A stretch of 59,485 nt of DNA from an uncultured Phascolarctobacterium sp. (GTDB lineage Bacteria; Bacillota; Negativicutes; Acidaminococcales; Acidaminococcaceae). The position numbers and the translations under genes are program-made. Where the stretch lies: the NCBI GenBank assembly GCA_958448515.1, contig CAUDEF010000011.1, forward strand, positions 1-59,485, given 5' to 3'. The notes under the pieces are model-generated. The model did no database searches and was not told where the DNA came from. It was given only the letters and a program-made list of their open reading frames with translations. Each line of letters starts with the position of its first letter. Position 1 is the stretch's first letter. This document shows, piece by piece, positions 8,446 to 17,688 of the stretch.

Positions 8446-9861
8446 TCAGTTATTTTTTTCTTTACCCCAGCAGTAAATGCCTTTCTGATCAGGCATAACA
8501 GAAGGATCAAATTCCGGCTCCAAAATGCCGGCTGCCTTCTGGCGCTTATAATCAGCCAAAGCAGCAAAAGCATACTTACCTAAAAGTGTAATGGCAATAA
8601 GATTGGTAATCGCCATCAAAGCCATGAAAAGATCTGCCAGGCTCCAAACAAAAGGAACCTCTGCCACACTGCCGAACATAACCATAGCTACTACACCTAC
8701 ACGATAAGCAGTCAGGAAAGTTTTATTTTTGTTAATAAACGGAATATTAATATCACCGTAATAATAATTGCCTACAATGGAGCTGAAAGCAAACAGAATA
8801 ATCATAACAGCCAGGAAGGTAGAAGCCCAGCCGCCAATATGTTCTGTCAAAGCAACCTGCGCCAGTTCAATGCCTGTCTTACCGCTGGCAGTATAATCCT
8901 CTGTCAGCAGCACGATAAAAGCAGAAGCAGTACATACAAGCAGAGTATCTACAAAAACGCCAAAAGCCTGTATAAGTCCCTGTTTGACAGGATGGCTTGT
9001 AGAAGCAGTTGCCGCAGCATTAGGCACAGCACCCATACCTGCTTCATTGGAGAATAAACCGCGCTGAATACCGGTCATTAAAGCTGCTCCCATACCGCCG
9101 CCGGCCACAGCCTGCAGACCAAAGGCAGAAGTAACAATATCATACAGCATCTGCGGAACCAGATGAATATTGCAGACAGTTACATAAAAAGCAACCAAAA
9201 GATAAATACCAGCCATAAAAGGTACCATCATTTCTGCAACTCTGGCAATACGTGTAACACCGCCAAAAATAACAGCTGCAGTCAAAACAGCGATAACTGC
9301 ACCAATTACAGTTCTGTCAACGCCAAATGCAGCGCTGAAAGACACGGCAATAGTATTGGACTGTACAGAGTTAAAAATAAGACCATAAGTTACACTGATT
9401 AAGACAGCAAATAAAACAGCCATGGTTTTATTTCCCAGAACATTTTTAATATAGTAGGCAGGTCCGCCTCTGAAGCCGCCGTCTTCACGAGGAACCTTAT
9501 AAATCTGTCCCAGCGTACTTTCTACAAAACCTGTAGCACTGCCAATCAAAGCAATAACCCACATCCAGAAAATAGCACCCGGGCCGCCTGTTACAACAGC
9601 AATGGCAATACCTGCAATATTACCTACACCAACACGGGATGCTGTACTGATACAAAAAGCCTGAAAAGAAGATATACCGTTATCTTCTACCTTGCTTCCA
9701 GCAGTTTTAGTAATCAGACGCAGCATTTCCTTAATATTGCAGATTTGTACAAACCCACTGCGCACCGTAAACCACAAGCCCAGACCAATAAGCATTACTA
9801 TTAATACATTAGACCAGAGAAAACCATTTAACGTACCTACCAGATTTTCAATAAATTCCAT
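8446..9861 (-). CDS. AGCS-family sodium:alanine/glycine symporter
   Basis: A 471-residue polytopic inner-membrane protein with the family signatures GVGNIAGIAIAVVTGGPGA near 80 and the GMGA...TGIQRGLFSNEAGMG segment near 260-275. Family members take up alanine or glycine with sodium or protons. About ten membrane segments are visible and the length is standard. It starts 22 bp downstream of the YigZ-like gene with a good GGAGG, so the two probably share a transcript. Confidence 0.93.
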   Translation of the reverse strand: MEFIENLVGTLNGFLWSNVLIVMLIGLGLWFTVRSGFVQICNIKEMLRLITKTAGSKVEDNGISSFQAFCISTASRVGVGNIAGIAIAVVTGGPGAIFWMWVIALIGSATGFVESTLGQIYKVPREDGGFRGGPAYYIKNVLGNKTMAVLFAVLISVTYGLIFNSVQSNTIAVSFSAAFGVDRTVIGAVIAVLTAAVIFGGVTRIARVAEMMVPFMAGIYLLVAFYVTVCNIHLVPQMLYDIVTSAFGLQAVAGGGMGAALMTGIQRGLFSNEAGMGAVPNAAATASTSHPVKQGLIQAFGVFVDTLLVCTASAFIVLLTEDYTASGKTGIELAQVALTEHIGGWASTFLAVMIILFAFSSIVGNYYYGDINIPFINKNKTFLTAYRVGVVAMVMFGSVAEVPFVWSLADLFMALMAITNLIAITLLGKYAFAALADYKRQKAAGILEPEFDPSVMPDQKGIYCWGKEKNN

Positions 9862-9883
9862 ATCCTGCCTCCTTAATTTCTGT

Positions 9884-10504
9884 TCACTTAACTGCTATCT
9901 CAATAAATTTCTGCGATTCCAGTTCAAGCTGAACAGGCTGATTCAAGTTCTCCGTCAGCCACTTTTCTGCCTGATCTTTCTCACAATCCTGCATTCTCAG
10001 GATAATCTTAGCCCGTAAATTATACTCTACATCTGCAACCTGAAAAATATTCTGCTGATAAAGAACATTTAAGATTTTGCCTACAGAATTCAAATCATAT
10101 ACAAAGCTAAAATTACTCATTAAAACTTTTTCTGCAATACCGCTTGCGCGAACAGCCTCTGCAACACTGTTGGTATAAGCACGAACAAGCCCACCTGCCC
10201 CAAGCTTAATACCTCCAAAATAACGCGTTACAACAGCCGCAGTATTAGTCAGCCTATTTTTACGCAGCACCTCCAGCATCGGTAATCCCGCTGTGCCTGA
10301 AGGCTCGCCGTCATCATTGGAACGCTGCTGTAAATCATCAATAATATAAGCCGAACAGTTATGGGTAGCATCCCAAAACTCTTTTTTCATCGCTTTAACA
10401 AATTCCTGTGCCTCTGCTTCGTCATGCACTTTCTTTAATGTACATATAAACCGCGATTTTTCTATCACGATCTCATGACGAATATCCTGAACAATAGTAA
10501 ACAA
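9884..10504 (-). CDS. YigZ/IMPACT family protein
   Basis: The 206-residue protein matches the bacterial YigZ branch of the IMPACT family: an N-terminal domain with the conserved segments KSRF, DDGEPSGTAG and RYFGGIKLGAGGLVRAY, and a C-terminal ferredoxin-like DUF1949 part. Its biochemical role is not settled; structure suggests nucleic-acid binding. The initiation codon is TTG at 10504, supported by GGAGG eight bases upstream and family-like residues right after it. Confidence 0.9.
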   Translation of the reverse strand: MFTIVQDIRHEIVIEKSRFICTLKKVHDEAEAQEFVKAMKKEFWDATHNCSAYIIDDLQQRSNDDGEPSGTAGLPMLEVLRKNRLTNTAAVVTRYFGGIKLGAGGLVRAYTNSVAEAVRASGIAEKVLMSNFSFVYDLNSVGKILNVLYQQNIFQVADVEYNLRAKIILRMQDCEKDQAEKWLTENLNQPVQLELESQKFIEIAVK

Positions 10505-10840
10505 TTTTTATCCTCCTGTTTTAGATGCTTTCATTATAGCATAAGATGCTCTCATAACCTAATGATTGAAGAAAAATTAAAGCATAAATGTCAAAAATTT
10601 TTGCAATTTTCACGCAAACATTGCATTTTTCCAGATATTTTAGCAGTTAAGTAAAAATAGTTACACTTTTTCCGTGTTTTTTACACAATTCTACTATTTT
10701 TTCAAATTTTATATATTTTTTGTTTATTTTGTGAATTTTTTCTGTTATAATTCTCTAGACATTACACTATCGTTAGATTTTATACTGTTTAAATAGACTT
10801 TTGTCTATTAATTAATATATTTTGAAAAGAGGTTTTATGT
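10505..10840. other. 336-bp AT-rich intergenic region with likely promoter
   Basis: No ORF or RNA is recognised. A TGTTATAAT extended -10 (TATAAT at 10746-10751) on the plus strand, with a weak TTGTTT upstream, could drive the first PanS-like gene and leave a leader of about 80 nt. The rest is T-rich and without clear hairpins. Confidence 0.5.
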
Positions 10841-11812
10841 ATGAAAAGTTGTTGTCAGTTTATCGGTCGTTACTTTGGTATTATTGCGGTTGCATTTTTG
10901 CTTATGGGATTGTATTCCCCTGCACATTTTACCTGGGTGGTCGGTAAACTAGGAGGATTTTCCATACTAAGCCTTTTGCTTGGTGTCGTCATGTTTGGCA
11001 TGGGCACCACGCTAAACGTCAAGGACTTTGCTCTGGTTCTGAAACGTCCCGTAGATGTGTTTATAGGTGCCTGCGCTCAGTTTACCATTATGCCTGGACT
11101 TGCTTATATTCTCTCTACTGCTTTTGATTTGGACCCCGCTCTTACAGCAGGCATTATCCTTTTAGGTACCTGCCCAGGCGGTACAGCCTCCAATGTTATC
11201 ACCTTTATGGCTAAAGGGGATATCGCTCTTTCTGTAACCATGACCAGTGTTTCTACTGTTCTTTCTCCAATTCTTACTCCTTTTATTACTTATCAGATTA
11301 TCGGCGAAAAAATTGCCTTTGACCCTGTAGGCATGTTCTGGAGTATTGTTCAGATTATTATCTTCCCCATTATGCTCGGTCTTGCGGTAAAAACATTCTT
11401 CCCAAAATTTGCAGCTGCAGCAATTGATTACCTGCCTGCTATTTCCGGCACTGCTATTTCACTTATTATTGCCGGAATCGTTGCCGTAAGCAGAGAAAGT
11501 ATTCTACAAAGCTCCGGTATTATTCTGCTGGCAGTAATTCTGCACAATCTGTTTGGCTACCTGCTGGGATTCATTCTGGCTCGTTTTACAGGTCTCAGCT
11601 GGAAAAAGTCCATTGCTCTGTCTATTGAAGTAGGTATGCAGAACTCTGCTTTGGCTACAGGCCTTGCCAAAGTTCATTTTTCCGCAATGCCCCTGGCAAC
11701 TGTTCCCGGTGCCATTGCTTCGCCCATGCACAGTATTACCGGTTCTATCTTAGCCTGGATTTTCGTTAATTATCTCAGTCCCAAATTTGATGATGATTTA
11801 ACTGAAGCCTGA
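10841..11812 (+). CDS. PanS-like BASS-family transporter, copy 1
   Basis: A 323-residue inner-membrane protein of the bile acid:sodium symporter family, closest in style to the bacterial PanS (ketopantoate/2-keto acid) branch. About ten hydrophobic segments are seen. Conserved motifs include GMGTTL near 50, the crossover segment GTCPGGTASNVITF near 110, and EVGMQNSALATGLA near 265 that forms the sodium/substrate centre. It has a close tandem paralogue 170 bp downstream. The substrate is not known. Confidence 0.88.
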   Translation: MKSCCQFIGRYFGIIAVAFLLMGLYSPAHFTWVVGKLGGFSILSLLLGVVMFGMGTTLNVKDFALVLKRPVDVFIGACAQFTIMPGLAYILSTAFDLDPALTAGIILLGTCPGGTASNVITFMAKGDIALSVTMTSVSTVLSPILTPFITYQIIGEKIAFDPVGMFWSIVQIIIFPIMLGLAVKTFFPKFAAAAIDYLPAISGTAISLIIAGIVAVSRESILQSSGIILLAVILHNLFGYLLGFILARFTGLSWKKSIALSIEVGMQNSALATGLAKVHFSAMPLATVPGAIASPMHSITGSILAWIFVNYLSPKFDDDLTEA

Positions 11813-11892
11813 TTTTACGTTACTATCTTTACAGATTTTGCCTGAAAATTATCTTTTATTTTATTTTGCTCTGTTTTAATTTATTTTCTTTA

Positions 11893-11932
11893 TACTTTTT
11901 GTTATAATGCAAAAAGTATTTATCCGGATAAA
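11893..11932. promoter_or_regulatory. Two adjacent dyads over the promoter of the second PanS-like gene
   Basis: TACTTTTTG-N8-CAAAAAGTA (11893-11918) encloses a TATAAT -10, and directly next to it TTTATCCGGATAAA (11919-11932) is a perfect 14-bp palindrome. Such a pair around a -10 looks like an operator. The bound protein is unknown. Confidence 0.5.
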
Positions 11933-11982
11933 TGGGGATTATTATCCGAAGTATTAATAAAATGGGAAAGAGGTCTTATGTT

Positions 11983-12960
11983 ATGAAGAAAATTTGTCAG
12001 TTAATCGGCAAATATTTTGGTATGATCGCAATTTTATTTTTAATCTTAGGTATGACCATGCCGCAGAATTTTACCTGGGTTGTCGGAAAAATCGGCGGTG
12101 TGGCGGTACTAAGTACCTTACTTGGTATCGTAATGTTTGGTATGGGTACTACTTTAAACCTGAAAGATTTTGCTCTTGTTTTAAAAAGGCCGCTGGATGT
12201 ATTTGTTGGTGCCTGCGCTCAGTTTGTTATCATGCCAGGTCTTGCCTATATTATCGCTACAGCCTTTAATCTTGACCCGGCACTTACAGCAGGCGTTGTT
12301 CTGGTAGGTACCTGCCCCGGCGGTACTTCCTCCAACGTTATTACCTTTATATCCAGAGGTGACGTTGCCCTTTCTGTTACCATGACCAGCGTTTCTACAG
12401 TACTTTCTCCTATTCTTACTCCCTTTATTACCTATCAGCTGATTGGTGAACGCATTGCTTTTGACCCTGTAGGCATGTTCTGGAGTATCGTACAAATCGT
12501 TATTGTTCCTATCTGCCTTGGTCTGGCTGTTAAATCCTTCCTGCCCAAACTTGCAGAAGCAGCTACCGATTATCTGCCTGCAGTATCCGGTATTGCTATT
12601 TCTCTCATTATTGCCGGCGTAATTGCTGTCAGCCGTGATAACATTCTCCAAACCTCCGGCACTATCTTGCTTGTAGTTATGCTGCATAACTGCCTTGGCT
12701 ACACTCTCGGATTTATCCTGGCGCGTCTTACCGGCATGAGCTGGAAAAAAGCTATTGCCCTTTCCGTAGAAGTAGGCATGCAAAACTCCGGTCTTGCAAC
12801 AGGCCTTGCCAAAGCCCATTTTGCTTCCATGCCGATGGCAACCGTTCCCGGTGCTATCTTCTCCGCATGGCACAACATCTCCGGTGCAGTATTGGCCTGG
12901 CTGTTTGTCAACTATCTTAATCCCCGTTTCGACAAAGAATACTCTCCGGAAAACAACTAA
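11983..12960 (+). CDS. PanS-like BASS-family transporter, copy 2
   Basis: This 325-residue carrier is a clear tandem paralogue of the preceding gene, sharing GMGTTLNLKDFALVLKRP-type segments, GTCPGGTSSNVITF and EVGMQNSGLATGLAKAHF. The ATG at 11983 was chosen because it has AAAGAGG upstream and aligns with the start of copy 1; the frame is open 17 codons further up. The two copies differ throughout, so the duplication is not recent. Separate promoter elements suggest the copies are expressed under different conditions. Confidence 0.88.
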   Translation: MKKICQLIGKYFGMIAILFLILGMTMPQNFTWVVGKIGGVAVLSTLLGIVMFGMGTTLNLKDFALVLKRPLDVFVGACAQFVIMPGLAYIIATAFNLDPALTAGVVLVGTCPGGTSSNVITFISRGDVALSVTMTSVSTVLSPILTPFITYQLIGERIAFDPVGMFWSIVQIVIVPICLGLAVKSFLPKLAEAATDYLPAVSGIAISLIIAGVIAVSRDNILQTSGTILLVVMLHNCLGYTLGFILARLTGMSWKKAIALSVEVGMQNSGLATGLAKAHFASMPMATVPGAIFSAWHNISGAVLAWLFVNYLNPRFDKEYSPENN

Positions 12961-12961
12961 A

Positions 12962-13003
12962 AAAGAAGAAGCAGCAGTACCCATGGTGCTGTTGCTTTTT
13001 TAT
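12962..13003 (+). terminator. Terminator after the PanS-like pair
   Basis: AAGCAGCAG ... CTGTTGCTT stem (8 of 9 paired) followed by a run of T. Confidence 0.75.
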
Positions 13004-13050
13004 TTATCTGCTGTGTTATAATAATTATAAAAAACAAAGGAACTTATACT

Positions 13051-14103
13051 ATGAATAAATTTGATTTTCGTCAGCTGCTTGCCAAGCTGTCAGCTTCAGG
13101 AATACTTGCTGAATCAGAATATTCCTTTTTGCTGACATGTACAGACAAAGCATTGGAAGATGAACTTTTTGCCGCCGCACGGCAAAAATCACTGGAAATA
13201 TTTACAAATAACATCTATCTGCGCGGCTTAATAGAATTCAGCAACTACTGCAAAAACGACTGCCTTTACTGCGGCATCAGATGCAGCAACAGATCAGCCA
13301 GCCGTTACAGACTGACACCGGAAGAAATTCTGCATTGCTGCAGTCATGGCTACCAGCTGGGACTGAGAACCTTTGTCCTGCAGGGAGGCGAAGATCTGGC
13401 TTATGATGATGATAAATTTGCCCATGTTATTGAACAGATCAAAAAACAGCACCCGGACTGTGCTGTTACCCTTTCTGCCGGAGAACGCCCGGCAGCTGTT
13501 TACAGGCGCTGGTTTAATGCAGGTGCTGACAGATATCTTTTAAGGCACGAAACAGCCACAGCAAGTCATTACAGCAGGCTTCATCCTGCCAATCTGCAGC
13601 TGCAGCCGCGTCTGGAATGCCTGCATACTCTTAAAGAAATCGGCTATCAGGTAGGTACCGGCTTTATGGTAGGCTCACCTTTTCAAACAACAGAAAATAT
13701 TGCAGCTGACCTGAAATTTATAGAAAGCTTTAAACCACATATGGTTGGCATTGGCCCCTTTATTCCCCATAAGGATACGCCTTTTGCCGATTTTGCCCCC
13801 GGCAGCTGTGCCCTTACTTTAAGGCTGATAGCCATCTTACGGCTGATGCAGCCAAAGCTGCTTTTGCCTGCTACTACAGCTTTAAATACCCTTGCTCCCA
13901 AAGGTCATCAGCTGGGCATTCTTGCCGGTGCCAATGTTATTATGCCCAATCTTTCACCGCAAAACGTACGTCAGAAGTACGCTCTTTACAATAATAAAAA
14001 ATCCCTCGGCAATGAAGCTGCCGAAGGAATTAACCTGCTGAAAGCAGAACTTGCAGAAATAGGCTATACAGTTCCTGTCAGCAGAGGTGACGCACCCCAG
14101 TAA
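13051..14103 (+). CDS. hydE: HydE-like radical SAM [FeFe]-hydrogenase maturase
   Basis: This 350-residue radical SAM protein has the iron-sulfur motif CKNDCLYC (C67, C71, C74) followed by the SAM-binding strand LQGGED, and matches HydE. HydE helps build the azadithiolate-bridged diiron subcluster of [FeFe]-hydrogenase. HydF, HydG and a hydrogenase are not in this window, so they must lie elsewhere if the pathway is complete. The related PylB and other methylornithine-type enzymes share the fold; without pyl genes nearby HydE is the better call. The ATG follows AAAGGAA. Confidence 0.8.
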   Translation: MNKFDFRQLLAKLSASGILAESEYSFLLTCTDKALEDELFAAARQKSLEIFTNNIYLRGLIEFSNYCKNDCLYCGIRCSNRSASRYRLTPEEILHCCSHGYQLGLRTFVLQGGEDLAYDDDKFAHVIEQIKKQHPDCAVTLSAGERPAAVYRRWFNAGADRYLLRHETATASHYSRLHPANLQLQPRLECLHTLKEIGYQVGTGFMVGSPFQTTENIAADLKFIESFKPHMVGIGPFIPHKDTPFADFAPGSCALTLRLIAILRLMQPKLLLPATTALNTLAPKGHQLGILAGANVIMPNLSPQNVRQKYALYNNKKSLGNEAAEGINLLKAELAEIGYTVPVSRGDAPQ

Positions 14104-14140
14104 AAAAGAGATTTACCAAAAGGTAAATCTCTTTTTTATT
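14102..14140. terminator. Bidirectional terminator between hydE and the desulfidase-like gene
   Basis: Perfect 16-bp arms (AAAAAAGAGATTTACC and complement) with a 4-nt loop, between convergent genes. Confidence 0.9.
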
Positions 14141-15406
14141 TTAGATGCCAAGCATAACATCAATTATTTCTCTGTCTGTATCAACCATGCCCTGACTGGC
14201 AATTTTGCCTACAGCCGCAATAGTTTCATCTGTAGTTTTCTGAACAATACCGTCACCGCTGGTAAAGTTTTTCTCTGCCATCATCATATCAAAAGCAAGC
14301 AAGCCGCCCTCTATGGAAATGGCAATTTTAGCCGCACAGGAGGATTTTGCGCCGTCACAGATAATGCCGGAGTTAATTGCCAGAGCATTTTCTACAACGT
14401 GAGCAATCTGTTCAGGAGTGCAGTCATATAAATACGCAATACCTGCACCGCTGCCGCTGCCGGCACTGACAGCACCGCAGTAAGCAGAAAGTTTGCCGAT
14501 GCCCTGTTTAATATAAATAGTTATCAGATCGCTTAAAAGCAGCGCACGCAAAAGTTTTTCTTCGCTTACATTAAGCGCCTGTCCATAAACAACTACAGGC
14601 ACAGAAGCGGTAATGCCCTGATTGCCACTGCCGGAAACAATTACAACAGGCAGTTCGCAGCCGTTCATTCTGGCATCAGAAGCCGCTGCTGCTTTGGCTT
14701 TGGCATGAGTACGCTTGCTGTCAGCCTCACGCTGCATAAGAATCTTGCCTATGCTGGCGCCATATTCGTGTTTTAAGCCTTCTTCTGCAATTGCCATATT
14801 ATAATCTATCTGACGTTTCAAATACTGTTCTACAGGCTCTAAAGGCATATTGGCTGCTGCTTCAATAACCTCTTCAATTTTCCATAAGGCCTTAACTTCT
14901 TCAGTCATTTCTTCAGCAACAAAAGGCTTCTCGTAAACAACCTTACCATCTAAGGTTATATTGGTAATATTAGTATGCTCTGTGCGAATGGTAACCATTG
15001 CCTTATGGCCTTCACGATAGCCTTCCACACGGATATAAAAAATATCAGGCTCCTCAGCCAGCAGCACTTTAATAATTCCTGCCTCAGCATACTCTTTTAT
15101 TAAGGCCTTTTCCTCGTCATTAATATATGCCAGAACCTGCAGTTTGCGCTCTGAATGACCTGCAATAAAGCCTGCAATACTGGCAACCTCTATTCCGCGC
15201 ATTTTATTGGTATTAGGAACAACAACACTTTTTACGTTCTTTACGATATTACGGCTTACATAAATCTCTACCTTTTCAGGCATACCACCAAGCTGCTCTC
15301 TACAGACTGCACTTGCATAGGCAATAGCAATAGGCTCGGTACATCCCATAGCCGGAATCAGCTCTGCCTTTAACGCCTCCACATAAACAGAATATTTATT
15401 CTGCAT
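14141..15406 (-). CDS. L-cysteine desulfidase / L-serine dehydratase-like (UPF0597, CyuA-like)
   Basis: The 421-residue protein matches the UPF0597/YhaM (CyuA) family, iron-sulfur enzymes that break L-cysteine to pyruvate, ammonia and sulfide. Seen here are the N-terminal PAMGCTEPIAIAYASA segment (the Cys is a likely cluster ligand), VSGSGNQGI near 270, and further cysteines in the ICDGAKSSCAAK region. It is cytosolic and of usual length. The ATG at 15406 has AGGAAAT upstream; the frame is open 14 codons further. It ends at the terminator shared with hydE and stands alone. Whether serine or cysteine is the substrate cannot be told. Confidence 0.82.
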   Translation of the reverse strand: MQNKYSVYVEALKAELIPAMGCTEPIAIAYASAVCREQLGGMPEKVEIYVSRNIVKNVKSVVVPNTNKMRGIEVASIAGFIAGHSERKLQVLAYINDEEKALIKEYAEAGIIKVLLAEEPDIFYIRVEGYREGHKAMVTIRTEHTNITNITLDGKVVYEKPFVAEEMTEEVKALWKIEEVIEAAANMPLEPVEQYLKRQIDYNMAIAEEGLKHEYGASIGKILMQREADSKRTHAKAKAAAASDARMNGCELPVVIVSGSGNQGITASVPVVVYGQALNVSEEKLLRALLLSDLITIYIKQGIGKLSAYCGAVSAGSGSGAGIAYLYDCTPEQIAHVVENALAINSGIICDGAKSSCAAKIAISIEGGLLAFDMMMAEKNFTSGDGIVQKTTDETIAAVGKIASQGMVDTDREIIDVMLGI

Positions 15407-15478
15407 ATTATTTCCTCCCAAAATATAAATATTACGTCTGGTATACATTCTGTATTACAGCAGTAAAATCCTTTAAAA

Positions 15479-15514
15479 ACAAAAAGAATCTGCAAAATTT
15501 GCAGATTCTTTCTT
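15479..15514. terminator. Hairpin downstream of lysA
   Basis: AAGAATCTGCAAA / TTTGCAGATTCTT, 13-bp arms, A-rich one side and T-rich the other; terminates the leftward lysA transcript. Confidence 0.8.
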
Positions 15515-15529
15515 ATATGCCTTAATTTT

Positions 15530-16795
15530 TTATTTTTTGAAGAAATCAGTAAAATCAAAAGTAGCAAAATAATCAGCAGGGGTTTCAGCCCTTCTGATCA
15601 TCTGAGTAGTGCCGTCTTCTTTAAGCAGAATTTCGGAGCTGCGCAGCTTGCCGTTGTAGTTGTAACCCATGGCAAAACCATGTGCACCTGCATCATGAAT
15701 AAAGATTAAATCGCCAATGTCAATTTTGGGAAGCATACGGTCAATGGCAAATTTATCATTGTTTTCGCACAAACCGCCGGTTACATCATATTTGTGGTCG
15801 CAGGGTTCATTTTCTTTGCCCATAACAGTAATATGATGATAAGAACCATAAATAGCCGGGCGCATCAGATTGGCAGCGCAGGCGTCAAGTCCGATATATT
15901 CTTTATGAGTATGTTTTTCATGGATTGCTTTAGCAACCAGCGCACCATGAGGAGCAAGCATGAAACGTCCCAACTCAGTGAAAATCTTCACGTCGCCCAT
16001 ACCTGCAGGAACGAGAATTTCTTCGTATACTTTGCGTACACCTTCGCCGATAACCATAATATCGTTTGCCTGCTGTTCAGGTCTGTACGGAATACCGATA
16101 CCGCCGGACAGATTGATGAATTCAATATGCGCACCGGTTTCTTCTTTAAGCTCTACAGCTGTTTTAAAGAGAATTCTTGCCAGTTCCGGATAGTAATCGT
16201 TAGTAACGGTGTTGGACGCCAGGAAAGCATGCATACCGAAATGTTTTACGCCTTTTTTCAGCAAAATTTTATATGCTTCAGTCATTTGCTCACGGGTCAG
16301 ACCATATTTTGCGTCGCCGGGATTATCCATAATGTTGTTTGCAATGGCAAAGTGTCCGCCAGGATTAAAACGGCAGCTGATAGTATCAGGAATGTCAGCT
16401 ACTTTTTCCAGAAAATCAATATGGGTAATATCATCAAGATTGATAGTTACATTTAATTTGCGTGCCAGCTGAAAATCTTCTGCCGGAGTAGCATTGGAAG
16501 AAAACATGATTTCGCTGTTTTTAAAACCAACAGCATCGGACATTAAAAGCTCAGTATAAGAAGAGCAGTCTGCGCCGCAGCCTTCTTCACGTAAAATTTT
16601 TAAAATAAAAGGATTGGGAGTTGCCTTAACAGCAAAATATTCCTTGAATCCTTTGTTCCAGGAAAACGCTTTGTTTACCAGTCTTGCAGTGTTGCGAATA
16701 CCTGCTTCATCATACAGGTAAAACGGAGTAGCATAGTGAGAAGCAATTTCTTCCAGCTGCTCTTTATTAACAAACGGAATTTTTTCAGCCATCAT
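15530..16795 (-). CDS. lysA: Diaminopimelate decarboxylase
   Basis: LysA removes CO2 from meso-diaminopimelate to give L-lysine, the last step of the pathway. This 421-residue fold-type III PLP enzyme has the PLP Lys in FAVKATPNP (K57), the phosphate loop GGIGIPY, the Cys/Glu region CENNDKF and the C-terminal AGAHGFAMGYNYNG segment typical of one LysA branch. The ATG at 16795 lies inside the end of the upstream TrmB-like gene, with AAAGGTGA before it, so the two overlap by 11 bases and are coupled. A related amino-acid decarboxylase function is possible. Confidence 0.85.
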   Translation of the reverse strand: MMAEKIPFVNKEQLEEIASHYATPFYLYDEAGIRNTARLVNKAFSWNKGFKEYFAVKATPNPFILKILREEGCGADCSSYTELLMSDAVGFKNSEIMFSSNATPAEDFQLARKLNVTINLDDITHIDFLEKVADIPDTISCRFNPGGHFAIANNIMDNPGDAKYGLTREQMTEAYKILLKKGVKHFGMHAFLASNTVTNDYYPELARILFKTAVELKEETGAHIEFINLSGGIGIPYRPEQQANDIMVIGEGVRKVYEEILVPAGMGDVKIFTELGRFMLAPHGALVAKAIHEKHTHKEYIGLDACAANLMRPAIYGSYHHITVMGKENEPCDHKYDVTGGLCENNDKFAIDRMLPKIDIGDLIFIHDAGAHGFAMGYNYNGKLRSSEILLKEDGTTQMIRRAETPADYFATFDFTDFFKK

Positions 16796-17492
16796 GATCA
16801 CCTTTCTGTATTTCAATTAATCTTATTTCATTTTTAAGCGCATCTTTAAATAAATCTACCAGATTGCGCTTACAGGAATATAAACAAGTCGAATTTTCTT
16901 TATCTTCCAGATCACCTGTTAAAACAGTATGCGAATCTGCAATAAGGCGAATCTGATTATTCTGTTTTTCTGTGCAGTAATTAATCGTTCCCTGCAAATC
17001 TGGCAGCTTATCGCTTATGACAACAACCTTCAGCCCTCTTTGTACTGCATTTTGCAAATCTTCCTGCAGCAGGGCGATAACTCCGGAATTAGCCGAAGCA
17101 TAGATTCTTGCCTGAGCCTGACGAACTGTATTTTTTAATTTATTTACTATCTCCAGTTCGCCTTTTATCGTAATATACCCCTCAGCGTCATTCTGCAGCT
17201 GAGGCAGCTGCTGCAGAATATCCTGCTTAATCTTCTGCAGTCTTTCCAGTTTATTCTGGCAGAACTCTGCCGGATCAACAGGAGTATAATACGTAACCTT
17301 ACCTTCTTCCAGAACATAAGCCGCACCTTTATCTACCAGCCCCGCCAGAGCAGTATATGTATTGGAACGGGATATTCCCGTCTGCTTGGCTGCTTCATAG
17401 CCGGTCAGTCTGCCGATTTTTACCAGCAGCACATATAAAGTTGCTTCCTGCTTTGTTAAGCTGAAATTAGTAAGTCCTTCAATAAGCTCCAT
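16785..17492 (-). CDS. TrmB-family transcriptional regulator
   Basis: The 235-residue protein has an N-terminal TrmB-type winged helix (about 5-75, with the recognition segment SRSNTYTALAGLVDKG) and a C-terminal PLD-like effector part typical of TrmB proteins. It is the first gene of a unit with lysA. A promoter with a palindrome at the start site precedes it, so autoregulation and control of lysA is the simplest reading. The effector, perhaps lysine or a precursor, is not known. Confidence 0.85.
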   Translation of the reverse strand: MELIEGLTNFSLTKQEATLYVLLVKIGRLTGYEAAKQTGISRSNTYTALAGLVDKGAAYVLEEGKVTYYTPVDPAEFCQNKLERLQKIKQDILQQLPQLQNDAEGYITIKGELEIVNKLKNTVRQAQARIYASANSGVIALLQEDLQNAVQRGLKVVVISDKLPDLQGTINYCTEKQNNQIRLIADSHTVLTGDLEDKENSTCLYSCKRNLVDLFKDALKNEIRLIEIQKGDHDG

Positions 17493-17529
17493 AGTCCCTC
17501 ATTTAGCTCTTCTTTTTATTTATTGTTCC

Positions 17530-17569
17530 TGTTCAAGAACACTATACTATTTTTTTATTTGGTTGTCAA
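17530..17569 (-). promoter_or_regulatory. Promoter and palindromic operator of the trmB-lysA unit
   Basis: On the minus strand TTGACA (17569-17564) and TATAGT (17546-17541) have a 17-bp spacer. TGTTCAAGAACA, a perfect 12-bp palindrome (17530-17541), overlaps the end of the -10 and the start site, a repressor position. Confidence 0.75.
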
Positions 17570-17688
17570 TAGCTAACCAGATATTTTATGTTAAAATATT
17601 ATCTTTAACTTGCTTTTACTCTCAGCCGGGCATATAATATTACTGTCATATGACACAAATAAAATACCCTTTTGAAAGGAAGTTTATT

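Noticed and set aside
12181..12984. A 267-codon open frame antisense to the second PanS-like gene
   Set aside because: The sense frame is a clear transporter, and the antisense product is rich in Gly, Asn and Lys with no domain pattern.
15794..16456. A 220-codon frame antisense to lysA
   Set aside because: No ribosome site or protein-like pattern; the opposite strand is a well-conserved enzyme.
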